Shown: piece after piece, positions 28,654-37,630 of the stretch | Numbering within the stretch: the stretch's first letter is position 1 | How the letters are laid out: the number at the start of each line of letters is the position of its first letter | Assembly (NCBI GenBank): GCA_027622655.1 | Contig: JAQBYI010000003.1 | Coordinates: forward strand, 25,604-89,603 | Direction: 5' to 3' | DNA length: 64,000 nt | DNA from: Gemmatimonadota bacterium | GTDB lineage: Bacteria; Gemmatimonadota; Gemmatimonadetes; Gemmatimonadales; Gemmatimonadaceae | Notes under the pieces: model-generated | Told to the model about the DNA's origin: nothing | Database searches by the model: none | The model's input: the letters and a program-made list of their open reading frames with translations, nothing else | Position numbers and translations under genes: made by a program

Positions 28654-31600
28654 TCACGGAATCCCCGCCGCCGTGTTCGGCCGGTTCGCCGTTCCGGCCA
28701 CCGGCTCCGTCTTTCGCTGGCGCGGGTACGTCTCGTCCATCGTATCGCCGTCGTAGAGCCGCCCGTTCTTCATCACCATCCGCACCGTGTTCGTGTTGCG
28801 GATGTTCTCGAGTGGATTCCCGTCGAGCACCACGAAGTCGGCGAGCTTCCCGGCTTCGAGCGACCCGAGATCCATTGAAAGGCCGATCGCCTGCGCACCG
28901 AAGATCGTCGCGCATCGGAGCACGTCGAGGTTCGACATCCCGCCGCTCGCCAGCATCCACATCTCCCAGTGGTAGCCGAGCCCCTGCAACTGTCCGTGGC
29001 TGCCCACGCCGACAAGTCCGCCCGCCTTCACGATGTCGTTCGCACCTTTGGCGATCTTGTCGAATGAATACTCGTCCTTCGCGTACCAGCCGGCATCATT
29101 GCCGCCGCCCCGCTGGCCACGAACGCGCCGTCTGGACTTGCCCGCCAGCTCCTGATACGGCGTGAAGCGTTGTAGCTTCGCGTCGCCATACACGTTCTCC
29201 GTGGCGTACCAGTAGTTCTCGCCGAACGGCCCATTGTATGCAACGATCAGCGTCGGTGTATACGCGATGCCGCTCTGCGCGAAGAGCGCGGTGACGTCCT
29301 TGTAGAACGGGAACAACGGAATCGAGTGTTCCTGCCCCGGATACCCGTCGATCGCCATCGTCATGTCATAGCGAGTGTCGAGTGCGCCCTCAGTAGTCGG
29401 CATGATGTTCTGCTCGCGCGCAGCCGTAAGTATCCACTGCCGCTGCTGCCGGTTTCCGCCGATGTACATCTTGAGCGTCTTCGTGTCGTAGTACTCGCTG
29501 TAGCGCTTCATCACGCGGCGCGCGTGCTCCTGATCCTTGATCTCGTCGCCGATGGCGGGCTGGTAGACGCCGGAGAAGAGGCCGGGACCGGTCGAATAAA
29601 TGCGCGGACCGATCGCCTGCCCTGCGGTGACGAGGTCTTCATAGGACAGGACATCGGTAGATCCCGTCTGCGGATCACGCGTGGTGGTCACCCCGTACGC
29701 CATGTTCGCCAGGTAGCTCCAAGGCTGCTGGTGTATTCCGCTCCGGAGTCCCAGGTGCGCGTGCGTGTCGATGAATCCGGGGACGATCGTCTTGCCGCGT
29801 ACGTCGAATACCTTGGCCCCCGACGGAATCTGGACTGAGCCGCGCCGGCCAACCGCTACGATGCGATTGTTGCGCACCACGATGTCGCCGTTCTGGATGA
29901 CCTCGTCGCCCTTCATCGTCACGATACGCGCCCCGCGGAACACTGCAGTGCCCTGCGGAATGTCCCGCTGCGCGCGCAGGATAATTCGCGTTTCCACCGG
30001 CTCGTACCGCGATGTCCGTCGTGCCGCCGTGTCACCGGCTGCTGGTGCTGGAGTTGGCGCAGCCGCTGGCGCAGCCGCTGGCGCAGCAGCCAGAGCCGCG
30101 GCCACGGAGTCATCCACCTGGCGCGCACGGTCGAGGTCGTACACGAAGTGCGAGTTGCCGATTGAGAAATGCACGCGCCTTCCATCGGCGCTCCATGCCG
30201 GAAACTGGCCACCTACCTCGGTGATCCGTCGCGTCGGCACTTCCGCGGCCTCCGGCGTGGCGAGATTGATCGTCGGTGCATCGCCCGTCTCGATCAACGG
30301 CACCACGAAGAGGTCGTTGGCGACCTGTACGAGGATGTTGTTGCCCGTCGGTGCAAGCTTTGCGGCCAGCGCCGACGATGCCGCAGTTGCCTCGGGCCCG
30401 CGGGCACCGGTGATCTTCAGGTGCGTCCGTTCATCTGTGCCGTCCCAGCGAATCGAAACCAGCCCCGTACCGCCACCATACATATAGATGCGATTCGAGT
30501 CCGTTGCGAAATGCGGATTCGAACGCCCGTTCGACGGCGCGATCAGCGTTGCCGCCCCGCCCGTCGCGGGCACCCACACCAGCTCGGCGGCACCGTTGAA
30601 GCCACCTTCCTCCAGCGCAGGTTGCGCTGGCGCGCGAACGAGCACGATGCGGCGGTCGTCGATCGACCAGGCCGGCTGCGTGTACATCGCGCGGGACTGG
30701 GTCACGCGCACCGGAGTGCCACCAGTCGCAGGCACCGTGTAGAGCTGGCCGCCTTCCTTCGTCCACGAGACGAACGCAATGGAGCTTCCACTGTGCGACC
30801 ACGCCGGCTGCGCTTCCGTCGCGTCGGCCGTACTCACGCGCCGCGGCGTGCCAGACGGGTAGTCCATCACGTAGAGCTTGTCCATTGATACGAACGCGAC
30901 CTGCAGCCCGTTCGGCGACGGCACGGCGTCGCGAATCTGCCGCACGACGAACTCGGCGGAGTCGCTCACGCGATAGTTGAACGCGAGCTTGGGGCCGAGT
31001 TCCACCTGCGTCTGCACGCGGAACGGGATCTGGGTCTGCGCCGTGCCATCCACCGGCACGCGCCAGATCTTGCCACCGTACGACATGATCAGCGCGCGCG
31101 AGTCCGGCATGAACGAGTAGCCGGGCAGCGCATCGAGCGACGCAACCGACTCTTGCTCATCGCGCTGCACCGGGAAGGCGAGCCAACGCTCGTCGGTGGT
31201 TTCGAGGTCTCGGATACGGATTCCGGTCTGCGCTTCGTACCTGGATCCGTACGCGAGATACTTGCCATCGGGCGAGAGCGCTGGACGAATCGCTCCACCT
31301 AGCACGTTGGCGCGTGTCTCGCGCCGCGCAGTCTGCCGGTCGAACGTCACCAGCGTGTATTGCGGCAAAGCCGCGTTGTATTCCCACGCGCCGAACCGCT
31401 GGGCGAACCAGATGTAGCGGTCGTCCTTGCCGAAGGCCGCGCCGATCAGGCTAAGCGGGTCGGCCCCGTTGAGAGGCGACGGATCGCGAACCAGTTGGAC
31501 GCCGCTGCCCCCGTCCTTGTGGTAAATCCACGGCTTTGACGGGCCGATCGGCGCGGCCGCGCGCGATGCCACGATATAGAGACCGTCCGGCGTCCACTCG

Positions 31601-32028
31601 GGCGACCGGTATCGCGCTGTTTTCCCCTTCGTAATCAGCTTGGTGGCCTTCGTCGCGACGTCGATCGTCCAGACGTTGTCGCCGCCGTCGCGGTCGGACG
31701 TGAACACAACGAGCTTGCCGTCAGGCGAAAAGCGCGGCTGCGCGTCGTAGGCCATTCCCTTGGTGAGCTGCGCGGCCGTACCGCCCTCGATGGGCATCGT
31801 GTAGAGGTCGCCGAGCAGGTCGAAGACGATCGTGCGTCCGTCGGGGCTAACGTCAAGTGAAATCCACGACCCTTCGTCGGTGTCGAGATCGATCGTGCGG
31901 GTGGGCACGATCGGAAGATCCGGCTTGGCGGCGGCGTTCTGGGCTGGCGCGGCCGGCGCAACCTGCGCTCGCACGGAAGTAGCGGCAAGCGTGAGCGCGA
32001 AGGCGGCGAGAACTGGCTTTAGACGCAT
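28654..32028 (-). CDS. Exported TolB-type propeller / amidohydrolase fusion protein
   Basis: A 1124-residue secreted protein with signal peptide MRLKPVLAAFALTLAATSVRAQ. Residues about 45-640 contain repeated WD40/TolB-like blades (for example DVSPDGRTIVFD, then RFSPDGKLVVFTSDRDGG, then EWTPDGLYIVA). After an Ala/Pro-rich linker (about 645-675) comes a metal-dependent amidohydrolase domain starting near 690: IVPGFIDTHAHLG supplies the HxH metal site near 755, VTTTRDPQTGSTDVLS follows, and GSLEAGKLADFVVLDGNPLENI closes the fold. Such fusions probably hydrolyse imides, peptides or lactams in the periplasm; the substrate is unknown. It converges on the BIG2 lipoprotein gene with 65 bases between stops. 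Confidence 0.9.
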   Translation of the reverse strand: MRLKPVLAAFALTLAATSVRAQVAPAAPAQNAAAKPDLPIVPTRTIDLDTDEGSWISLDVSPDGRTIVFDLLGDLYTMPIEGGTAAQLTKGMAYDAQPRFSPDGKLVVFTSDRDGGDNVWTIDVATKATKLITKGKTARYRSPEWTPDGLYIVASRAAAPIGPSKPWIYHKDGGSGVQLVRDPSPLNGADPLSLIGAAFGKDDRYIWFAQRFGAWEYNAALPQYTLVTFDRQTARRETRANVLGGAIRPALSPDGKYLAYGSRYEAQTGIRIRDLETTDERWLAFPVQRDEQESVASLDALPGYSFMPDSRALIMSYGGKIWRVPVDGTAQTQIPFRVQTQVELGPKLAFNYRVSDSAEFVVRQIRDAVPSPNGLQVAFVSMDKLYVMDYPSGTPRRVSTADATEAQPAWSHSGSSIAFVSWTKEGGQLYTVPATGGTPVRVTQSRAMYTQPAWSIDDRRIVLVRAPAQPALEEGGFNGAAELVWVPATGGAATLIAPSNGRSNPHFATDSNRIYMYGGGTGLVSIRWDGTDERTHLKITGARGPEATAASSALAAKLAPTGNNILVQVANDLFVVPLIETGDAPTINLATPEAAEVPTRRITEVGGQFPAWSADGRRVHFSIGNSHFVYDLDRARQVDDSVAAALAAAPAAAPAAAPTPAPAAGDTAARRTSRYEPVETRIILRAQRDIPQGTAVFRGARIVTMKGDEVIQNGDIVVRNNRIVAVGRRGSVQIPSGAKVFDVRGKTIVPGFIDTHAHLGLRSGIHQQPWSYLANMAYGVTTTRDPQTGSTDVLSYEDLVTAGQAIGPRIYSTGPGLFSGVYQPAIGDEIKDQEHARRVMKRYSEYYDTKTLKMYIGGNRQQRQWILTAAREQNIMPTTEGALDTRYDMTMAIDGYPGQEHSIPLFPFYKDVTALFAQSGIAYTPTLIVAYNGPFGENYWYATENVYGDAKLQRFTPYQELAGKSRRRVRGQRGGGNDAGWYAKDEYSFDKIAKGANDIVKAGGLVGVGSHGQLQGLGYHWEMWMLASGGMSNLDVLRCATIFGAQAIGLSMDLGSLEAGKLADFVVLDGNPLENIRNTNTVRMVMKNGRLYDGDTMDETYPRQRKTEPVAGTANRPNTAAGIP
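30057..30080. repeat. Short 12-bp tandem repeat in an Ala/Pro linker
   Basis: Two exact copies of gcgcagccgctg and a partial third lie within the amidohydrolase gene and encode its Ala-Pro-rich inter-domain linker. In-frame unit size means copy-number change would only alter linker length. Confidence 0.8.
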
Positions 32029-32096
32029 ATGTGTTGGGAAGGTGAGACCAACAATATGCTATGTGCCGTCGCGGCCCACCCGGGTTGGCCCGACTC

Positions 32097-33254
32097 TCAA
32101 GGCCCGCCGGCAACCGGCTTGAGCCAGCCGTATTCCCATGTCCAGGGCATCGCTGTCTCGCCGAGTATGGCTCGGGTCAGGTCTCGGTAGATGCGCTCGG
32201 CCCGCCCGTCGTTCGAGAGCAGGACCAGGCAGCGCTTCTGACTCTCGACACAGATTACCATGTTCCCGGTCCAGTCGTTGTGCCCGCCCTTGAACCACAT
32301 CGCACCGCGCGCATCCTGAAACGTGACCAATCCCAGACCGGCCGCCAGACCGATGGTCGTGTTTGCAGGATTGGTGTCGGGCACGAGTGTCGGGAACTGA
32401 TGGACCGACGTGATCGCGACCTGCGGGCGCATCATCTCTGCGCGCGAACCGGAGGTCAGCCCGTCGCCCCGCACGACGCCGGCCCAAAGCCGCGCCTGAT
32501 CATCGATATCCGTGTCCATGGAGCCGGCCGCGCTCACGCCCGACCGCTCATCGTGCGGTTCGGGAGTGCCGTCGATCCGGAACCCGTCAGCCAGATTAGC
32601 CCGGAAGTCCGGCCGCCATTGCATGCTCGTTCGGGTCATGCCGAACCGATCGAACACGCGGGTCTGCATCTCGCGCCCGACATCGAGGCCCAGGGCTTCC
32701 TCAAGTACCAGTTGGGCGATGTAGAAGCCCTCTCCGGAATAGCCGTAGCGTGTGCCGGGATCATAGTGAAAGCGCAGCTTTCCGTCGTCCTCAAGCCACC
32801 GGAAGTTAGCGAACCCAGTTGTGTGAGTGAGCAGGATCCGCATCGTCAGCGCTCTCCATCGCGCTTCGCCTGCCAGATCGTGATAGTCGTCGTACTCCGG
32901 CAGAGGGCCCGGGAGCAGGTCCGCGATTGACGCGTCGAGATTCAGTCGCCCTTCATCCACCAGTTGCATGACCAGGTACGTGAAAGCGGTCTTGGTCAGC
33001 GACGCGCCGTACATAATGGTCTGCGTTGTAAGCGGATCGCGCGCGGCGTTTCGAATCCCGTACGCCGCCACATGAACCACCGCGCCGCCATCGATAACGG
33101 CGAGAGCTAATCCTTCGACGTTCTCGTTTTGCATCAGAGCGCGAACTGTGCTGTCGATGGCGGTGGCAGCTGGCACGGGATCGACGACGGATCGCGTTTC
33201 GCAGCCGCCAAGCAGAAGGACCGCGAGGGACACACCGAGGAGAGGTCGGAGCAT
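32097..33254 (-). CDS. Serine hydrolase lipoprotein, beta-lactamase (class C)/esterase family
   Basis: A 385-residue exported protein. ATG at 33254 gives a lipoprotein signal with LLLGGC (Cys about 18). The beta-lactamase-fold motifs are SLTK at about 85-88 (nucleophile Ser and Lys), YSGEG near 175 at the Tyr position, and KGGHND near 330 as the third motif (HxG type). That layout fits the class C/EstB-like S12 family, with D-aminopeptidase, esterase or DD-peptidase activity; true beta-lactamase activity is only one possibility. The gene starts 12 bases past the methyltransferase stop, so the two are probably co-transcribed. An in-frame start at 33302 was rejected because it overlaps the upstream gene and lengthens the n-region. 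Confidence 0.88.
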   Translation of the reverse strand: MLRPLLGVSLAVLLLGGCETRSVVDPVPAATAIDSTVRALMQNENVEGLALAVIDGGAVVHVAAYGIRNAARDPLTTQTIMYGASLTKTAFTYLVMQLVDEGRLNLDASIADLLPGPLPEYDDYHDLAGEARWRALTMRILLTHTTGFANFRWLEDDGKLRFHYDPGTRYGYSGEGFYIAQLVLEEALGLDVGREMQTRVFDRFGMTRTSMQWRPDFRANLADGFRIDGTPEPHDERSGVSAAGSMDTDIDDQARLWAGVVRGDGLTSGSRAEMMRPQVAITSVHQFPTLVPDTNPANTTIGLAAGLGLVTFQDARGAMWFKGGHNDWTGNMVICVESQKRCLVLLSNDGRAERIYRDLTRAILGETAMPWTWEYGWLKPVAGGP

Positions 33255-33265
33255 CGTCCTACCCG

Positions 33266-33913
33266 TCACTGAGCACCGCGAACTTCGCGCCTGCAGAGGC
33301 AATAAGTGAACGCCTGAATCGCTCCGGTCGGCGTGCGATGTTCCTCGCGGTGCGCCGCGACATATGCAAACCCAGAACCAAACTCCGCATGAAGCGTCGA
33401 TGGCGAATACCGAACGACATCAAGGCCGCTACAACGAGTTGGCCCGTCTTCAGCAAACGTCGCCACAAGTACATAACCGGACGGGACCACCGCGTGCCGA
33501 ACTTGCGTGACGTACGCTGCGCGCGCGTCGGGGTCGGTCAAGAAATGAAAGACTGCGCGATCGTGCCAGAAACTGTAGGCGGCGTGAGGCAGGACGGCCT
33601 CAAGGATATCGGCTTCAATCCAACGGATGTCGGCCGACTGGGACTCGAGTCGTGACTGCGCCGCCGCAATTGCAGACGCCGCCAGGTCGAGCACAGTGAT
33701 ACTTGAATAGCCGGTGGCGCTGAGCTGTGACGCCAACACGGACGCTCCGCCGCCGACATCGATGATCGGGGCAGTGCGATCGGGAACCACCTCTTGAATG
33801 AGTCGCACCGACAGCTCGGCCTCGGCTTGATACCAACTCACCTCGGTCGGCCGTTTGCTGCGGTAAACCGTCTCCCAGTGTTCTTTGCGATTCAAGCGTG
33901 CGTCGGCGGTCAT
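33266..33913 (-). CDS. Class I SAM-dependent methyltransferase
   Basis: A 215-residue soluble methyltransferase. IIDVGGGASVLASQL at about 49-63 is motif I (SAM glycine loop), VLDLAASAIAAAQ supplies the acidic motif II, and WIEADILEA then FWHDRAVFHFLT give post-motif regions. The N-terminal HWETVYRSKRPTEVSWYQ block recurs in a subfamily annotated as small-molecule or thiol methyltransferases. The substrate is unknown. Start at 33913 lies 11 bases beyond the stop of the aldolase-like gene upstream, and the serine hydrolase follows 12 bases downstream, giving a three-gene minus-strand run. Confidence 0.85.
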   Translation of the reverse strand: MTADARLNRKEHWETVYRSKRPTEVSWYQAEAELSVRLIQEVVPDRTAPIIDVGGGASVLASQLSATGYSSITVLDLAASAIAAAQSRLESQSADIRWIEADILEAVLPHAAYSFWHDRAVFHFLTDPDARAAYVTQVRHAVVPSGYVLVATFAEDGPTRCSGLDVVRYSPSTLHAEFGSGFAYVAAHREEHRTPTGAIQAFTYCLCRREVRGAQ

Positions 33914-33924
33914 GATACGCAGCC

Positions 33925-34989
33925 TTACGGCGTCAGCGGCCTCTCCGATAGCCGACGGCCCGTCAGGACCGCGTCGAACGCCGCCTGGTCACGACGCTGC
34001 ATGATGAGGAAGTCCCACCCGTCTTTCATCAGCTTCTCAACTTCGGCCGGATTGTTGGCGGGATAGCCGCAGGACTTCTTGGCTTCCTTGCAGGCTGCGA
34101 GTATCGACGCGACCGCCGCGTCGAACCCCACCTGATCACGGACGCGCTGGCCCTCTGCGTTCGTGCTCGTGAACACGCCGCCGAGCGTTCCCGCGCCCAC
34201 CGTGACGACGGCGGCGGCGGGGTGCGCAGACAGCGCGCGCGCATTGGCGACGCCTTCCCTGCTCTCGATGATGATGTTGATGAGAAGCTCACCATTCCGA
34301 TTGAGTGGCCAGACGTCGGCCTTCTGCATGTACTGCGCAGGAGTCATTCCCCAGTACGCCGCAGCGCGCTCGAACCCGCTCTCGGGGCGGCTTCCGCCCT
34401 TCGACGTAAAGCGCATGCCCGCAATCGCCTGGTCGATTTCCTCGGTCGTCTCGACTTCCTGCATCACCACCATGACCTGCCCGTCGTTCAGCTGGTCGAT
34501 CATGCGCTGCGTCGTCGACGCGACATTGTCGTGCATGATCGGGATCTTGGCGGCGAACGGGTGCGTGCGCGCCGATCCGCCCGCTGCGACGATGGCCATC
34601 ATGTAGGTGCGATACTGCTCCACCGAGGCCGGTGAGTACGTGTTGAGCACATAGTCGCCGAGCATGTAGCCCGCCGTCTCGCGGGCGACGGCGTCGATGT
34701 CGGGCGCTGGAGTCGGAGCCGCCGCTGCAGAGGCTGCGCCGTCCGCGGCCCCAGCTCCTCGTCCGCCTCGTCCGCCTCGGCCACCTCCGGCTCCCTGGCC
34801 ACGACCACCTCGGCCGGCCGCGTAGGCTGGGTTGTTGAGTCCGAGAATGGGAAGCCCCTGTTCGATGAGCGGGATCATCCGATTCATTCGGTCGGTGGTC
34901 GTGCGGCTCGCCGCGCTTTGAGCGTGTCCGGCCCCAGCACTCGCAATCACGGCAAACCCGACTGCGCCAATCACAACGCTCCAACGCAT
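33925..34989 (-). CDS. Exported HpcH/HpaI aldolase-fold protein with Gly/Arg-rich insert
   Basis: A 354-residue protein with a clear signal peptide (about 1-24, ending AGHAQS). Residues about 58-80 are a Gly/Arg-rich segment, followed by an Ala/Pro spacer; the rest is an HpaI/citrate-lyase-type TIM barrel. Family marks are VMVVMQEVETTEE (about 172-184), INIIIESREG with the metal-ligand Glu at about 242, and the C-terminal KSCGYPANNPAEVEKLMKDG block. Cytoplasmic HpaI aldolases have a second metal ligand Asp in GPxDLS; here the equivalent loop reads VGAGTLG with Thr at about 268. Export and loss of that Asp suggest a changed role. ATG at 34989 starts the signal; the ATG-like start at 35016 is less suitable. 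Confidence 0.72.
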   Translation of the reverse strand: MRWSVVIGAVGFAVIASAGAGHAQSAASRTTTDRMNRMIPLIEQGLPILGLNNPAYAAGRGGRGQGAGGGRGGRGGRGAGAADGAASAAAAPTPAPDIDAVARETAGYMLGDYVLNTYSPASVEQYRTYMMAIVAAGGSARTHPFAAKIPIMHDNVASTTQRMIDQLNDGQVMVVMQEVETTEEIDQAIAGMRFTSKGGSRPESGFERAAAYWGMTPAQYMQKADVWPLNRNGELLINIIIESREGVANARALSAHPAAAVVTVGAGTLGGVFTSTNAEGQRVRDQVGFDAAVASILAACKEAKKSCGYPANNPAEVEKLMKDGWDFLIMQRRDQAAFDAVLTGRRLSERPLTP

Positions 34990-35165
34990 ACGACCTCCGA
35001 TTCTGTAAACAAACACGTGCCGCCCCCGGCCGAGACAGGCTCCAGCGCCAAGGCTGGAGCCTCACATCAAGATGACGCGGTCCGGACGGCCGGGCAATCG
35101 GGGTGGCGCACGGGGGCAACGAGGCCGGCACGCCAGATTTGCCTATTCTGCATGCCGGCGCGTGT

Positions 35166-35345
35166 TCATATCAGCCCGTACGCCAGTAGAGCCACGCGGA
35201 ACTCGGTACGGTCCGGAACCGAAGTCAGAGTCACCGTCCCCCGGTGGTTGCGGACTACAGTCCGCACGATGTCGAGTCCGAGCCCGCGCCCCTCCCCGAC
35301 ATCCTTCGCGGTGAAGAAGGCCTCGGCGCGCTGTCCACCATATTG
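35166..35345 (-). pseudogene. C-terminal remnant of a two-component sensor histidine kinase
   Basis: The last 55 or so codons before the TGA at 35166 read AEAFFTAKDVGEGRGLGLDI, then VVRNHRGTVTLTSVPDRTEF. These are the F-box and G2-box of a HATPase_c domain (typically FFTTK then GTGLGL) and its final strands. No H-box, N-box or G1-box precedes them; the same frame upstream is the shadow of the small membrane protein gene. Only the ATP-lid end of a kinase is left, so it cannot work. It directly abuts the stop of the membrane protein, consistent with a deletion that removed the front of the kinase. Confidence 0.7.
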
Positions 35346-35350
35346 CCCGG

Positions 35351-35719
35351 TCAGCGCACGTCGGGGCGCGAAGCCCTGACGAGCATGCTCGCGACGGCGA
35401 CACAAAGGCCAAGGACGACTGCTACCGCCCACACGCCCGGGGCGGCCGACGCTCCGAGTAAGAACCCGGCGCCGGCGGCAAACAGCGTGCAGACCACGAA
35501 GATAACAGTGGCCTGCACGCGCACTTCGCGCCGTGAGCGCCGGCGTCCGATGGCAGCGGCCATCACGCCCGCCGCGAACACCACGGACGCGACGGCCATC
35601 CAAAACAGCCGAGAGTCGCCGTCCGCGCTGATCGCGCGGAAAAGCCCGAAGCCGAGCGGCGCGGTGCCAAAGAGCACGGCGCCGATCAGGCTGACCTTCT
35701 GAGGGAACGTTCGATTCAC
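35351..35719 (-). CDS. Small four-helix membrane protein of unknown function
   Basis: A 122-residue protein with four predicted membrane segments (about 7-24, 33-51, 60-82 and 88-110) separated by short basic loops (GRRRSRREVR between helices 2 and 3) and a basic tail. I do not recognise a family. GTG at 35719 was chosen because it gives MNRTFPQKVSLIGA, a short charged n-region leading into the first helix; a longer GTG start at 35806 would add 29 residues without membrane character. The promoter region is shared with the divergent PHP-domain gene. The histidine kinase remnant lies immediately downstream, so the membrane protein could itself have lost a partner. Confidence 0.55.
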   Translation of the reverse strand: MNRTFPQKVSLIGAVLFGTAPLGFGLFRAISADGDSRLFWMAVASVVFAAGVMAAAIGRRRSRREVRVQATVIFVVCTLFAAGAGFLLGASAAPGVWAVAVVLGLCVAVASMLVRASRPDVR

Positions 35720-35933
35720 TGGTCGGGTGCTCCAGACAAATGCGGATGGACATGTCGCGGTTCGAACTTGCGCACGCGCAGATTCGCTACGCTCGCCCGC
35801 GTACACAACGAGAATATCGAGTCGCGAGCCGCTGGCCGCAAACTACTATTACCGGCTTCGGCGCGAGTCCTCCGCTTGCGCACACGCGCCGGGTCACGCA
35901 TCGTCGGGAATACTCCTCTATCCGCACCAGCCC

Positions 35934-37010
35934 ATGACCAGTTCGCATTGTCAGAGCTCCCGCGCGCAACTGCTCGCGATCATCTGTGCCGCCGCGACGG
36001 CGGCGCTCGTCCCGATCGCTGCCTCGGCTCAGCAACCCGCGGCCCGCTGGTACAAGGGCAACACTCACGCACACACGACCAACTCCGACGGCGACAGCCC
36101 GCCGGTTGACGTCGTGCGCTGGTACCGCACACACGGCTACCACTTCACGTTCATCACCGACCACGAATACATAACGGACGCGTCTGCCCTCAACGCGATC
36201 TACGGCCGCGCCGAACGGTTTCAGGTGTTCTCCGGCCAGGAGGTGAGTCAGCGCACGGCCGACCCCGCTCACCCTGACGGCGTCCGCCAGGCGCACGTCA
36301 ACGCGCTCGGCGTCACGCGAATGATCCGTCCGGAAGGTGAGCGCTACATCGCGCAGCCACCTATGGCGCCGGTATACGAGCGGAATCTCGCAGCCATCCG
36401 GGCCGCGGGCGGCGTACCACAGGTGAACCACCCGAATTTCCGCTGGTCGGTGCCGCTCGACGTAATGGCCGCACTCCCCGACTCCACGCTGTTCGAACTT
36501 TGGAACGGCCACCCGATTGTCTACAACCTTGGCGGCGCCGACTCGCTAGGCAACGCAATGCCTTCCACCGAGTCTCTCTGGGATTCGTTGCTCACGCGGG
36601 GCAAGCTGCTCTTTGCCGTCGCCGACGACGACAGTCACAGCTTCAAGCCGGAAGAAGCCGACAATCCCGACGTTCCCCGCCCCGGCCGTGGATGGGTGAT
36701 GGTCCGCGCCGATACGCTGACGACCGAAGCGATTCTCGCGTCGCTGCGCCGCGGCGATTTTTACGCGTCCACCGGTGTCACGCTCCGCCGGTACGACTCG
36801 AGCGCACACCACGTCGAGCTCGAGATCACGCCATCGAACGATATCCGCTACCGGATTGACTTCATTGGAAGCGGCGGCCGCGTGCTCGCGACGTCAACGA
36901 AGCTTCACGCGCGCTACGACATCACCGGCACGGAAGGATACGTGCGGGCACGTGTGACCGATTCGCACGGTCGGCGCGCGTGGACGCAACCGGTGATGGT
37001 GAAGCGGTAG
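35934..37010 (+). CDS. Exported PHP-domain metal-dependent hydrolase
   Basis: A 358-residue protein with a signal peptide (about 10-33, LLAIICAAATAALVPIAASA). The PHP fold follows: GNTHAHTTNSDGDSP at about 42-56 gives the first His pair, ITDHEYI at about 74-80 the Asp-His ligands, GQEVSQ the Glu, and QAHVNALG a further His. PHP proteins are trinuclear-metal phosphoesterases or related hydrolases; secreted members of this kind lack an assigned substrate. The C-terminal third (about 270-358) is beta-rich, perhaps a small accessory domain. Start ATG at 35934 begins the signal; an earlier frame opening at 35727 overlaps the divergent gene. Confidence 0.82.
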   Translation: MTSSHCQSSRAQLLAIICAAATAALVPIAASAQQPAARWYKGNTHAHTTNSDGDSPPVDVVRWYRTHGYHFTFITDHEYITDASALNAIYGRAERFQVFSGQEVSQRTADPAHPDGVRQAHVNALGVTRMIRPEGERYIAQPPMAPVYERNLAAIRAAGGVPQVNHPNFRWSVPLDVMAALPDSTLFELWNGHPIVYNLGGADSLGNAMPSTESLWDSLLTRGKLLFAVADDDSHSFKPEEADNPDVPRPGRGWVMVRADTLTTEAILASLRRGDFYASTGVTLRRYDSSAHHVELEITPSNDIRYRIDFIGSGGRVLATSTKLHARYDITGTEGYVRARVTDSHGRRAWTQPVMVKR

Positions 37011-37036
37011 CAGTCACCGCTGTGACCGTGCGCGAC

Positions 37037-37630
37037 TCATGTAACCTGAATGAGACGCTGGGAGCGCAGTGCATCACCCAGCGCTTCCCACACCTCCTTG
37101 TCCGATTCGGCCTTGATCAGGCGTTCGCGCGCGGGCCTTGGGTGGAGTCCACCCGCAAGCCCGGCGAGGATCTGGAGCTGGAGCCCTGTGTTCTCCTCTG
37201 GTGTGAGGATCAGGAAGATCAGATGCACCGGTAACCCGTCCGGCGCGTCCCAGTCTATCCCGCCCGGCGAGCGCCCCAGCACGAGGACCGGCCTGGTGAG
37301 ACCGGGGAGCCGGGCGTGTGGCACGGCCAACCCGTGCCCCGTGCCGGTGCCGGCCTGCTCCTCCCGTTCCCGAACCGCGGCGGCGCATTCGTCGGCTCCG
37401 ATGGAGTTCGTTTCCAGACGGACGCCACCACACAACTCCTCCAACGCTTCCCACTTGCTCCTGCTGGTGAGATTTGGAATCGTCGCGCTGCGATCAAAGA
37501 AGGAGAGGATATTGACTGCGGCCCGTCGCCGAATGGACCAGGTCAACCAAGGCGCCACGACCAGCGACGACACGATGGTCGAAACGACGATGCCGACAAA
37601 CACCGGTGTGGTAAGAATGCCGGCGTCGAG
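37037..37630 (-). pseudogene. C-terminal remnant of a cation:proton antiporter fused to a PTS EIIA domain
   Basis: The frame begins abruptly with LDAGILTTPVFVGIVVST and on into VVAPWL, resembling the last membrane helix of CPA-type Na+/H+ (KefB-like) antiporters. It continues with a PTS EIIA type-2 domain (about 60-200): TGHGLAVPHARLPGL carries the phosphoacceptor-type His, followed by VLVLGRSPGGIDWDAP and HLIFLILTPEEN. Antiporter-EIIA fusions normally have about 400 further N-terminal residues, all missing here. Just upstream, the DNA is the N-terminal half of an aminotransferase in another frame, so the front of this gene was deleted. The EIIA part could still be translated from an internal start but has no visible partners. 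Confidence 0.7.
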
